63,552 nt of DNA, from the NCBI GenBank assembly GCA_002415485.1, contig DHYU01000011.1:2442-65993 (forward strand). The letters run 5' to 3'. Positions 45,010 to 53,181 of the stretch are shown one piece after another. Position 1 is the first letter of the stretch. Every line of letters starts with the position of its first letter. Position numbers and translations under genes: made by a program. The DNA comes from Proteobacteria bacterium UBA5122 (GTDB lineage: Bacteria > Pseudomonadota > Gammaproteobacteria > Tenderiales > Tenderiaceae). The notes below the pieces were generated by a model that had not been told where the DNA came from, ran no database searches, and worked only from the letters and a program-made list of their open reading frames with translations.

Positions 45010-46305
45010 GTGCGTGATCTTGCGTTAAGCGTCTTTGTCTTCTCGTTATTGCCGTTGGCCTTTTATCGGCCCTATGTCGGGCTGCTATTATGGTCATGGC
45101 TCGGTTACATGAATCCTCACAAGCTCACCTGGGGGTTCGCGGTCTATTTCCCGTTTGTGCAGATGGCGGCGATCGCCACCTTGGCGGGTCTGGTCTTTTC
45201 CAAAGAACCCAAAAGAATCCCCATCACCTTTGAAGTCGTTGTATTGATCACATTCATCGTGTGGATGTTGATCACTACTTTTTTTGCGACCTTTGAGCGC
45301 TTGGCGTGGGTCCAATTCGACAAGGTGATCAAGATTCAGATCATGGTGTTTATCACATTGATGTTGATGGCCAGTAAAGAACGCCTGACCTTGTTGGCGC
45401 TGATTATGGCCTTGGGGATTGGTTTTTACGGTATCAAGGGCGGTATTTTTACCATCCTGACCGGTGGTGGCCATCGTGTACAGGGGCCTTCAAAGACCTT
45501 TATCGGTGGCAATAACGAATTGGGTTTGGCGCTTATTATGGTCGTGCCATTGTTTCGTTATTTGCAGTTGCAGGCGACTCATTGGATTGCGCGTTGGGGG
45601 GCCTTGGCAGGTTTGTTGTTGTGCGGTATTGCCGCGGTAGGCACACAGTCACGCGGCGCTTTGGTGGGGATAGTCGCGATGTTGACCTTCCTGATTATGA
45701 AAAGCCGGAAGAAATTCCTATTCTTAATCTTGGTTGCTGTGTCGTTGCCAGTGCTATATGCCTTTATGCCTCAATCTTGGCATGATCGCATGGCGACGAT
45801 TCAAAATTATGAACAAGATCAGTCAGCCATGGAGCGGATATGGGCCTGGCAATACGCGATGCGCGTGGCAGCAGAAAATCCGATTTTTGGCGGGGGCTTT
45901 GAGGTGTTTGCAGGTCGCACCGAGGCGCACAGTATCTATTTTGAAGTGCTGGGTGAGCAGGGTTATATCGGGTTGTGTTTGTTCCTTTTGTTGGGAATAT
46001 CGACCTGGATGGCCGGGCGCTGGATTATCAAGACCACGCGAAATATTGATGATCTTAAATGGGCGTATGATCTTGCGAGTATGCTGCAGGTGAGTTTGAT
46101 TGGATATGCGGTCGCTGGCACATTCTTGGGCTTGGCTTATTTTGATTTGATCTATCAGATGGTGGCAATGATGATTTTGACCAAGATCGTGGTCAGGCGT
46201 TATATCGAAAATCCACCGCCACCTAAGATCGCTGGAGAGGGGGATGTTGTCATTGAGCCTAAACCCAAGGTGCGCGCTTACGGGACGATACGTTACGACC
46301 GTTAG
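45010..46305 (+). CDS. Exosortase-A-associated O-glycosylation ligase/EPS polymerase (Wzy/WaaL-like)
   Basis: 431 residues from GTG 45010 with AGGTGA five bases upstream. Polytopic, about 10-12 helices, beginning LALSVFVFSLLPLAFYRPYV and GLLLWSWLGYMNPHKLTWGF, which is typical of the PEP-CTERM O-ligase family. A long periplasmic loop holds the Wzy_C-type motif (ERIWAWQYAMRVAAENPIFG, GGFEVF, EAHSIYFEVLGEQGYIGL) with the conserved His. Such enzymes polymerise the repeat unit or transfer glycan onto protein; either would link the EPS to PEP-CTERM proteins. It closes the main plus-strand operon. Confidence 0.9.
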   Translation: MRDLALSVFVFSLLPLAFYRPYVGLLLWSWLGYMNPHKLTWGFAVYFPFVQMAAIATLAGLVFSKEPKRIPITFEVVVLITFIVWMLITTFFATFERLAWVQFDKVIKIQIMVFITLMLMASKERLTLLALIMALGIGFYGIKGGIFTILTGGGHRVQGPSKTFIGGNNELGLALIMVVPLFRYLQLQATHWIARWGALAGLLLCGIAAVGTQSRGALVGIVAMLTFLIMKSRKKFLFLILVAVSLPVLYAFMPQSWHDRMATIQNYEQDQSAMERIWAWQYAMRVAAENPIFGGGFEVFAGRTEAHSIYFEVLGEQGYIGLCLFLLLGISTWMAGRWIIKTTRNIDDLKWAYDLASMLQVSLIGYAVAGTFLGLAYFDLIYQMVAMMILTKIVVRRYIENPPPPKIAGEGDVVIEPKPKVRAYGTIRYDR

Positions 46306-46327
46306 TGGGGGGCTGGTTTAAGTCGAG

Positions 46328-48169
46328 TCACTCGTGGCTTTGCAGCCACTGCTCCAACATCATAATCACCCAGATCATTACGCCATAATAACTGGCATGT
46401 TCGCTGTGATGTTTGTTTTGGAGTAGTTCGATATAACTTGGCTGGATGATGTTGCGTTGCGCAAAGCCTTGCAGCGAGTCGTTGGCTAATTCACGTAGAG
46501 GTGCATATTCCTGCATCCACAACCCGAAAGGCAGGCCAAAGCCATGTTTGGACTTGGTGATGGTGTCCGGTGCCAAAAAGTCCCGTAGCGCATGTTTGAA
46601 GAAGTAGCGCAGTCTGCCATCTTTGATTTTCAGCTCGACAGGCACCCGGCCGGAGAATTCCACCAGTGCCTCGTCCAGCAATGGATAGCGCACATCAATG
46701 CCTGCCAGTTGGCACATGCGATTGACCTTGCGCAGATCGTTGTCGGCCAGGGTGTTCTTCAGGTCCAGGTGCATCATTTTATTGAGGATGTGATTGGCAT
46801 CGGTGCGATGGTAGGCGTCGCGGCAGATTGTTTGTGGATCAGCGGCATCAATGGAAGATAAAAAATCTGCGGTAAAGATATTGTCCAAGGCTTCGCGATG
46901 TAGAAAATTATAGGTTTCCAGGCGTGCGGGTAATGGGATCTTGGCCTGTGCAATATAACTTTTGATCTTGCGCAGCGGCATGACTGCATCGGGCAACAGT
47001 CGTGACATCGGCTCCAGCAATGCAGAACGCAACGGTGCCGGAACGCGGTAATAATGTTCGAACACGCCTTGTTTGGCATAGCGTTCATTGCCGGCGAAGA
47101 TCTCGTCGCCGCCATCCCCGGCAATCATGATGTCGATGCCATCTTCTTTGGCGACGCGGGCGCAGAAGTAGGTGGGGACGGCTGAGGCATTGCCGAATGG
47201 CTCGTCGTAGGCCGCGGCGATCTTGGGGATTGCCTCGACGACATCCTGCGGGGTTATGTAGACGGCCTTATGATCGGTGCCGAAGTGTTTGGCGGTAATG
47301 CGTGCAAACTCGGTTTCGTCGAAGCCTTCGGCCTCGAAGCCAATTGAGTAGGTTCTGGCCGGACGACCGAGCACTTCGGTCAGGATGCCCGAGGTCGTCG
47401 AGCTGTCGGTGCCACCGCTGAGGAAGGCGCCGATCTCCCCATCGCCGATCTGGCGCCGCACGGCGTCGCGCAATAAGGGGTGGAATTCCTGCTCCAATGC
47501 CTCTTGGCTGGCGCCGTTGTGATCCTCGTATTTCAACCGCCAATAAAACTCGGTGTTGAGTTTGCCGTTTGCAAATAGCAGATATTGGCCGGGGAGTAGT
47601 TTACTGATGCCGGTGTAGATGGTGCGCGGGCTGGGCACCATGTGAAAGTAGAGATAATCGAACACCGATTGCGGCGCGATTTGCCGTGTGACTGCCGGAT
47701 GGCGGCTGACGGCACTGGCGCTGGCACCAAAGGCCAGGCCTTGGGCATGACAATGATAGGCCAGCGGTACGGTGCCGATGCGGTCAATCGCAACCAGTGC
47801 CGTATTGGTGCTTGGATCAAGGACGGCCACTGAAAACACGCCGTGCAGTTTTTGTAGGAACTCGACACGGTGCTGTTTCCAGGCCTGGGCGATGGCGGCG
47901 GCGTGGCCAGTGCGGGTGGCGAGTTCGGCGAGTGCCGCGTCGCTCCAATAGGGGCGGCCGCTGATGGTGATCACCAGGCCTTCGATGACGGCGGTGTCGC
48001 CGTGGTCGACATGTAGCGCGCCAGCGGTGCGGTTGGCGGCACTGGTTTGGACGGCATTGCCCATGCTGCGTGCAGCGGACAACTGTTGCCCCATCTGTGT
48101 GGTCAGCGCCTGTTGCTGAGCCGGGGAGAGATTAGAGTCTGTATCGAGCCAACCGCAAATGCCTGCCAT
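46328..48169 (-). CDS. Asparagine-synthase-like amidotransferase lacking the Cys2 nucleophile
   Basis: 613 residues from ATG 48169 (GGAAG four bases upstream; a longer reading to 48325 has no family similarity). It opens MAGICGWLDTD: position 2, where class II glutaminases need Cys, is Ala, and Cys is at position 5. The synthetase half is intact: GAFLSGGTDSSTTSGIL (PP-loop near residue 248), DEPFGNASAVPTYF and IAGDGGDEIFAGNERY. So ATP-dependent carboxylate activation is likely while glutamine hydrolysis is doubtful. It is antisense to both flanking operons, convergent with the O-ligase and divergent from the sulfotransferase gene. Related to the gene at 37276 but distinct. Confidence 0.9.
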   Translation of the reverse strand: MAGICGWLDTDSNLSPAQQQALTTQMGQQLSAARSMGNAVQTSAANRTAGALHVDHGDTAVIEGLVITISGRPYWSDAALAELATRTGHAAAIAQAWKQHRVEFLQKLHGVFSVAVLDPSTNTALVAIDRIGTVPLAYHCHAQGLAFGASASAVSRHPAVTRQIAPQSVFDYLYFHMVPSPRTIYTGISKLLPGQYLLFANGKLNTEFYWRLKYEDHNGASQEALEQEFHPLLRDAVRRQIGDGEIGAFLSGGTDSSTTSGILTEVLGRPARTYSIGFEAEGFDETEFARITAKHFGTDHKAVYITPQDVVEAIPKIAAAYDEPFGNASAVPTYFCARVAKEDGIDIMIAGDGGDEIFAGNERYAKQGVFEHYYRVPAPLRSALLEPMSRLLPDAVMPLRKIKSYIAQAKIPLPARLETYNFLHREALDNIFTADFLSSIDAADPQTICRDAYHRTDANHILNKMMHLDLKNTLADNDLRKVNRMCQLAGIDVRYPLLDEALVEFSGRVPVELKIKDGRLRYFFKHALRDFLAPDTITKSKHGFGLPFGLWMQEYAPLRELANDSLQGFAQRNIIQPSYIELLQNKHHSEHASYYGVMIWVIMMLEQWLQSHE

Positions 48170-48262
48170 AGTCTTCCGTCCAATCGCTAAAAAAAGCATG
48201 CGTGAATGGGGGGGATTATAAAGGTTTAAGGCGCACGATGCTTTATACTTAGCGTTATTTGG

Positions 48263-49210
48263 ATGGACGGATTTCTGCCCATGGCTGATTTTTGGATCAA
48301 AGTGGATAAAACCCTGCGCTATCATGCGACACGGCTGGTGCGGCGTTGTCGTGGTATACGCTGGAGCGTCAATGCGCCGCAGGTTGAACGGCCGGTGATT
48401 ATCGTCGGTTGCAGCCGGGCCGGTACGACCCTGGTCTACAAGACCTTTTCCGAATCATCCGAGCTGGGTACCTTGCAGCGTGAGACCCATGATTTTTGGG
48501 CCGAACTGCATCCTCCGAGTGAACGTGGGTGGGACAGCCATATCATTCCGCCAGACTCGGCGAGCGATGCCGACCGTGACCGGGTTTCGCGCTATTTCTA
48601 TGTGCATACAGGCCGTCATCGTTTTGTTGATAAAAACAACCAGAACGGCCTCTGCATCCCTTATCTCTATCGGTTGTATCCCGACGCCCATTTTGTCTAC
48701 GTTAAACGCAGTCCGGGCGACAATATCAATTCCCTGATCGAAGGCTGGGGCAAGGCCGACGAGTTCGCCACCTGGGCCGATGAGCTACCAGCGAAGGTGA
48801 TGGTCGAAAACGGTCAGTATGACAAGTGGTGTTTCTTCATCGCTCCCGGTTGGCGCGATTACCTCAGGGCCAGCGTTGAAGACGTGTGTGCATATCAATA
48901 CAACGCGATCAACAATGCCATCATGGACGCACGCGCGCAGGTGCCCGCAGGGCAGTGGAGCGAAGTGTTTTACGAAGAGCTGGTGCGTGATCCTGTCGCG
49001 GGTTTTCGTGAGGTGTTCAAACAGTCTGGCCTCCACTTCGATGCATCACTGGAGGCCTATTGCCGCGATGTATTGTCGACACCGTTCAATGCCTTCTCCG
49101 AGATTCGGTTAGATAAATGGAAAGATGGCCGCAATGCCGAGCGCGTGGCGCGCATACTGCCGCAGGTGGCGGCAACCGCCGAGCGTATGGGGTATCGGGA
49201 TATCCAATGA
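48263..49210 (+). CDS. Sulfotransferase family protein, copy 1
   Basis: 315 residues from ATG 48263 (ATG 48281 also possible; neither has a strong Shine-Dalgarno). The PAPS-binding 5'-phosphosulfate loop is seen in VIIVGCSRAGTTLVYKTF, the 3'-phosphate region in HFVYVKRSPGDNINSLIEGW, and C-terminal VFYEELVRDPVAGFREVF is the usual helix after it. No membrane segment. It should transfer sulfate from PAPS to a sugar hydroxyl or amine. The stop overlaps the next gene's ATGA, so it leads a plus-strand operon. Confidence 0.87.
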   Translation: MDGFLPMADFWIKVDKTLRYHATRLVRRCRGIRWSVNAPQVERPVIIVGCSRAGTTLVYKTFSESSELGTLQRETHDFWAELHPPSERGWDSHIIPPDSASDADRDRVSRYFYVHTGRHRFVDKNNQNGLCIPYLYRLYPDAHFVYVKRSPGDNINSLIEGWGKADEFATWADELPAKVMVENGQYDKWCFFIAPGWRDYLRASVEDVCAYQYNAINNAIMDARAQVPAGQWSEVFYEELVRDPVAGFREVFKQSGLHFDASLEAYCRDVLSTPFNAFSEIRLDKWKDGRNAERVARILPQVAATAERMGYRDIQ

Positions 49211-50439
49211 TGAGTTGGCTGTTCGCGCTGATCCTCATCTGGGTGGCGTTGGCAGCGGCCGTGGTGCTGCGTTATCGCCCGTTGCTTTTGGCGCTTTGGC
49301 AGGAGCCGGTGCTCAAGCGTCCGGTGTTGATTATCGAGAGTGATGACTGGGGTGCGGGGCCCATCACACAAACGAATGCCTTAACACGACTGATGGCTTT
49401 GTTGATGCAATATCGTGATCGCGATGGCCGTCGGCCGGTCATGACCCTGGGCGTGGTATTGGCCAGCGTCGATCGGGCGGCGATGCGACAAAACGGCGCC
49501 GAGACTTATCAGTGCAAGACGTTGGCGGCGCCAGAGTATATCGATCTGCTGCATGTGATCAATGAAGGGTGTCGCCAGCAGGTGTTTTCTGTGCAGCTCC
49601 ATGGCATGGAGCACTATTGGCCCGCAGCGGTGATGAAGGCGGCGCAGACGGATGAGGCGGTGCGCCGTTGGTTGATGCAGGATGATTCGGAGGCGACAGA
49701 GTCTCTGCCTTCACATCTGCAAAGCCGCTGGGTCGATGGCAGCACCCTGCCTGCGCCGAAGATTGTTGGCGAACAGGCAGCACGGGCGGTGCAGCATGAG
49801 GTGACGACATATCGCGCGTTGTTTCCTGAGGGGGCTGCAGTAGTGGTGCCGCCAACCTTCGTTTGGAATCTGGACGTAGAGCGTGCGTGGATTGAGGCGG
49901 GGATCGAGGTGGTGGTGACGCCCGGTCATCGTTACGAAGGTCGTGAGCAGGATGGTTCGGTGGCAGCGTCGGTAGCGCGATTGTTTGCCGGTCAGGTCGG
50001 CGACACCGGCGTGAGTTACATAGTGCGCAATGATTATTTTGAGCCGCAGTTTGGGCATCGTGCAGACAAGGTGGTGCATGCACTGGCGAGCAAATATCGT
50101 GCTGGGCGGGCAACGTTGCTTGAGACGCATCGTTTCAATTTTTTGGGTGAACCAGCAGCGGTGGACGCAGCGATGAACGAGTTGAAGCAGGCCTTGAGCC
50201 AAACCCTGAACCGGTTTCCCAATGTAGCCTTTCTATCGACAGCCGAACTGGCGAGATGCTACAGGATGCGTGATCATCAATTGATAACTACAGCGCTCGG
50301 TGATCGTGTGCGTGCGTTTTATATTCGCTGCCAGGCTGAATTGGGCCTGTGGCGCGCATTGCGAATCACGGGCATCGCGCTGTTGTTGGCACTGGGTTGC
50401 CGTCTATTGCCGGCATCAAACGTGGAGGCGAGTGTTTAA
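49207..50439 (+). CDS. Membrane-anchored polysaccharide-deacetylase-like protein with ESDDWG motif
   Basis: 410 residues from ATG 49207, overlapping the sulfotransferase stop by four bases. An N-terminal helix (about 4-22) and a C-terminal hydrophobic helix (about 378-398) flank a catalytic-looking domain. That domain has IIESDDWGAGPI, QLHGMEHYWPAA, VVPPTFVWNLDVERAW and LLETHRFNFLG. The Asp pair and the two His-containing motifs fit the NodB/(beta/alpha)7-barrel deacetylase superfamily, but only loosely, and I cannot name a characterised relative. Likely acts on the glycan at the membrane. Followed directly by a GT2 gene. Confidence 0.7.
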   Translation: MMSWLFALILIWVALAAAVVLRYRPLLLALWQEPVLKRPVLIIESDDWGAGPITQTNALTRLMALLMQYRDRDGRRPVMTLGVVLASVDRAAMRQNGAETYQCKTLAAPEYIDLLHVINEGCRQQVFSVQLHGMEHYWPAAVMKAAQTDEAVRRWLMQDDSEATESLPSHLQSRWVDGSTLPAPKIVGEQAARAVQHEVTTYRALFPEGAAVVVPPTFVWNLDVERAWIEAGIEVVVTPGHRYEGREQDGSVAASVARLFAGQVGDTGVSYIVRNDYFEPQFGHRADKVVHALASKYRAGRATLLETHRFNFLGEPAAVDAAMNELKQALSQTLNRFPNVAFLSTAELARCYRMRDHQLITTALGDRVRAFYIRCQAELGLWRALRITGIALLLALGCRLLPASNVEASV

Positions 50440-51375
50440 GTGATGCCCCAAATGCCTAAGTTTTCAGTCATCATCGCGGTTTACAATGGCGAAAAGACCA
50501 TTGCCCGCGCCATTGAATCGGTGCTGGCGCAGATCCATCCTCCGCATGAAGTGATTGTGGTGGATGACGGCTCTGCTGATACAACGGCGACCGTGGTTCA
50601 GCGCTTCGGCGCACCGGTGAAGTATCTCTATCAGCAGAATGCCGGTGTGGCAGCAGCGCGTAATGCCGGTGCGGCCGCAGCAAGTGGTGATTGGCTCACC
50701 TTTCTCGATGCCGATGATTATTATTATCCCGAGCGGCTGCAGTGGCAGGCAGATCTGTTGACTCAACATCCCACGCTGGACTTCATGACAGGTGATTTTG
50801 ACTACGTTAACTCCGATGGTAGCCTGATTCGGCGCTCAATGGAAAGCACGCCCTGCGGGCAGGCGATGTTGGCGCAGGCGAACGGTGCCGACAGCATCAT
50901 CATGACGCAACAATATCTAGGTAGTTTTATCGCCAAGCATTTTGGTGACACCCATACGCTTGCCATGCCGCGCACGACGTTTCACGCGCTGGGTGGTTAT
51001 CCGATGGGCATCGCAGTATGTGAGGATGTCAATCTGCTGATCCGCCTGTGTGCGCGTAGTACAGCAGTAGGTGTTGTGTGTCGACCAATGGCGGCTTACG
51101 TGATCCATGACAGCAGTGCCACACGTTCGAATCCGCTACGCGCACAGCAACTGACAGTCGATGCGTTATTGCCACTGCGCGAGAATCTGAAATCAGCCCC
51201 GCATGTGATACGCGAAGGTCTGGAAGAGTGCATTCGTAGTGCGCGCATGGACCTGGCTTATGTCTTGGTCAAGATGGGGCGACGTTGGGCTGCGGTTAAG
51301 GCCGTGTTGCCGCTCTTAACGGAACGGCCGGGGCTGGCCAGTGTGCGTGCCGTATTATCGATACTGAAAGGATAG
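50440..51375 (+). CDS. GT2 family glycosyltransferase
   Basis: 311 residues. Start GTG 50440 directly after the preceding stop, or ATG 50443; GGAGG lies upstream in the previous gene. GT-A motifs: FSVIIAVYNGEKTIARAIES, PHEVIVVDDGSADTT, GVAAARNAGAAAASGDWLTF, LDADDYYYPE (DXD), and the later PMGIAVCEDVNLLIRL (acidic catalytic base region). Inverting glycosyltransferase for EPS or glycan synthesis; acceptor unknown. Confidence 0.88.
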   Translation: MMPQMPKFSVIIAVYNGEKTIARAIESVLAQIHPPHEVIVVDDGSADTTATVVQRFGAPVKYLYQQNAGVAAARNAGAAAASGDWLTFLDADDYYYPERLQWQADLLTQHPTLDFMTGDFDYVNSDGSLIRRSMESTPCGQAMLAQANGADSIIMTQQYLGSFIAKHFGDTHTLAMPRTTFHALGGYPMGIAVCEDVNLLIRLCARSTAVGVVCRPMAAYVIHDSSATRSNPLRAQQLTVDALLPLRENLKSAPHVIREGLEECIRSARMDLAYVLVKMGRRWAAVKAVLPLLTERPGLASVRAVLSILKG

Positions 51376-51384
51376 TGTCCGCCC

Positions 51385-52566
51385 ATGACTGAACGACAAC
51401 ATCGTTATTTGGTGATCACCGAATTATTTTTACCCACCAAGGGTGGTACCGCCGTATGGTTTGATGAAGTATACAGGCGCATAGGTGGGCGGGAGATCCA
51501 TATTGTCACGGCAGATGTGCCGGGCGGTCGCGATTACGATGCAACACATTTCAACACAGTGCATCGCGTCAGTCTCAAACGTCATTGGTGGCTTAAACCA
51601 GAGTCATTGGCGATGTATCTGAAGTTATTTCTGACGGCGTTTAAAATCGCGTTGATGCATAAAATTGATGCAGTCCATGCAGGGCGAGTATTGCCCGAGG
51701 GTCTGGTCGGTTTGATTGTTGCGAAATTATTTCGCAAACCGATGGTGATCTACGCGCATGGCGAGGAGATTACAACATGGCGTCAATCGGGCAAGTTTAA
51801 GGCGATGGTGTTTACCTATCGCCATGCTGATATTGTTATCGCCAACAGTGATTTTACCCGTGACGAACTGCTCAAGCTGGGAGTGAAGCCGGAACATATC
51901 AGGTTGATTTCTCCAGGGGTGGATATCGAGCGTTTCCAGCCGGGCCTGCCCACGGCGGACCTTAAAGCCTCCATTCAGCTTGGGGCTGATACAAAACTAT
52001 TGTTATCTGTCGGGCGTTTGAGTCGTCGTAAGGGCTTTGATATGGTAATCAGGTCACTCGCGGCGCTACGTAAAGCAGGACATGATGTTGAATATGCTTT
52101 GATAGGGATTGGTGAGGACCAGGAATATCTTAAAGTCATGGCTGCGGAGCACGAGGTCAGTGATTATGTGCATTTCCTGGGGCATGTGGCAGTAGAGGAT
52201 TTGCCCCGTTGGTATAACGCCTGTGATGTATTTGTGATGCCGAATCGCGAAATCAATGGCGATACGGAAGGTTTCGGCATGGTGTTTCTGGAAGCGGCCG
52301 CGTGTGGTAAGCCTGCGATTGCAGGCAATGCAGGGGGAACAGGAGCCGCGGTGGTGGATGGTGAGACTGGTCTGCGAGTGGATGGTGATGACATTAATGC
52401 AGTCACACAGTCTATGCTGCGGATGCTGGAGGACGAGTTGTTCTCTAAGCGTGCAGGAGAATTCGGAAATTTGCGTGCTTTGAATGAATTTAGTTGGCAA
52501 TGTGTTGCCCAAAAAACAAAGTCAATTGAGATGCGTAATGAAAGTGCGTCTCTGGATAATGTTTAA
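51385..52566 (+). CDS. GT4 family glycosyltransferase
   Basis: 393 residues. YLVITELFLPTKGGTAVWFD opens the N-domain; MVIYAHGEEITTWRQSGKF, IRLISPGVDIERFQPG, LLLSVGRLSRRKGFDMVIRS, YALIGIGEDQEYLKVMAA, VHFLGHVAVEDLPRWYNACD and EGFGMVFLEAAACGKPAIAG mark a retaining GT-B enzyme. It follows the GT2 gene by 9 bases, in the same operon as the sulfotransferase. Confidence 0.9.
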   Translation: MTERQHRYLVITELFLPTKGGTAVWFDEVYRRIGGREIHIVTADVPGGRDYDATHFNTVHRVSLKRHWWLKPESLAMYLKLFLTAFKIALMHKIDAVHAGRVLPEGLVGLIVAKLFRKPMVIYAHGEEITTWRQSGKFKAMVFTYRHADIVIANSDFTRDELLKLGVKPEHIRLISPGVDIERFQPGLPTADLKASIQLGADTKLLLSVGRLSRRKGFDMVIRSLAALRKAGHDVEYALIGIGEDQEYLKVMAAEHEVSDYVHFLGHVAVEDLPRWYNACDVFVMPNREINGDTEGFGMVFLEAAACGKPAIAGNAGGTGAAVVDGETGLRVDGDDINAVTQSMLRMLEDELFSKRAGEFGNLRALNEFSWQCVAQKTKSIEMRNESASLDNV

Positions 52567-52585
52567 TCATGAATAGCGGTGTGAT

Positions 52586-53164
52586 ATGAAATCTATATTA
52601 TTTCTAGTGTTAATTGGATTGGTGTGGCCATCTTATTTGTTGGCGTTGCCTAATTTTGAGCGTACTCCAGAAGAAGATGCGATGTGTAAGATATATCTTC
52701 GCGAGTATGATGTAAGCAAGATCCCAAATGTGCGAGATAGAGGTCATATGCATCACTATTGTGATTGTTTGCGCTTTACCAATCGCGCTCATAAATTTCC
52801 TAGATCGGATAAGCGTTTTACTAATAATATCAATGAAGCACTAGATGGCTGTAATTATGTGATTAAGAAGGTGAGCGAACAGTTTTATATGCTCCCAGAT
52901 GTATATGTTGCTCGTGGTAAGGCACATGCTGCCGCCAAGAAGGATAGTCTGGCGTTGCAGGATTTCCTGAAGGCATTGCAGTTAAATCAGGGATTTGAGC
53001 CAGCGTATATCGAGTTAATTAAGTATTATCGCAAGGCTGGAGATAAAAAGACCGCATTGATGTATGCAACGGAAGGGCTTAAGCATAATCCAGACTCGCG
53101 GCCATTGAAGCGTCGCTTGGAGCGCCTGGGTGGGACAGCGGGATCAGACAAGGATGATGAATAA
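52586..53164 (+). CDS. Secreted TPR-containing small protein of unknown function
   Basis: 192 residues. Signal peptide (about 1-20, ending YLLALPNF) and two or three TPR-like hairpins at the C-terminus (DVYVARGKAHAAAKKDSLAL, LIKYYRKAGDKKTALMYATE). Four Cys after the signal, in MCKIY, HYCDCLR and DGCNYV, could form disulfides. Noticeably AT-rich compared with the upstream glycosyltransferases. Convergent with the GT2-sulfatase-like gene. No family recognised. Confidence 0.78.
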   Translation: MKSILFLVLIGLVWPSYLLALPNFERTPEEDAMCKIYLREYDVSKIPNVRDRGHMHHYCDCLRFTNRAHKFPRSDKRFTNNINEALDGCNYVIKKVSEQFYMLPDVYVARGKAHAAAKKDSLALQDFLKALQLNQGFEPAYIELIKYYRKAGDKKTALMYATEGLKHNPDSRPLKRRLERLGGTAGSDKDDE

Positions 53165-53181
53165 AACTCATGACTTGAATG

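Noticed and set aside
48181..48262. Promoter with TATACT at 48244 for the sulfotransferase operon
   Set aside because: The -10 is reasonable, but no acceptable -35 lies 16-18 bp upstream, so I did not list it.
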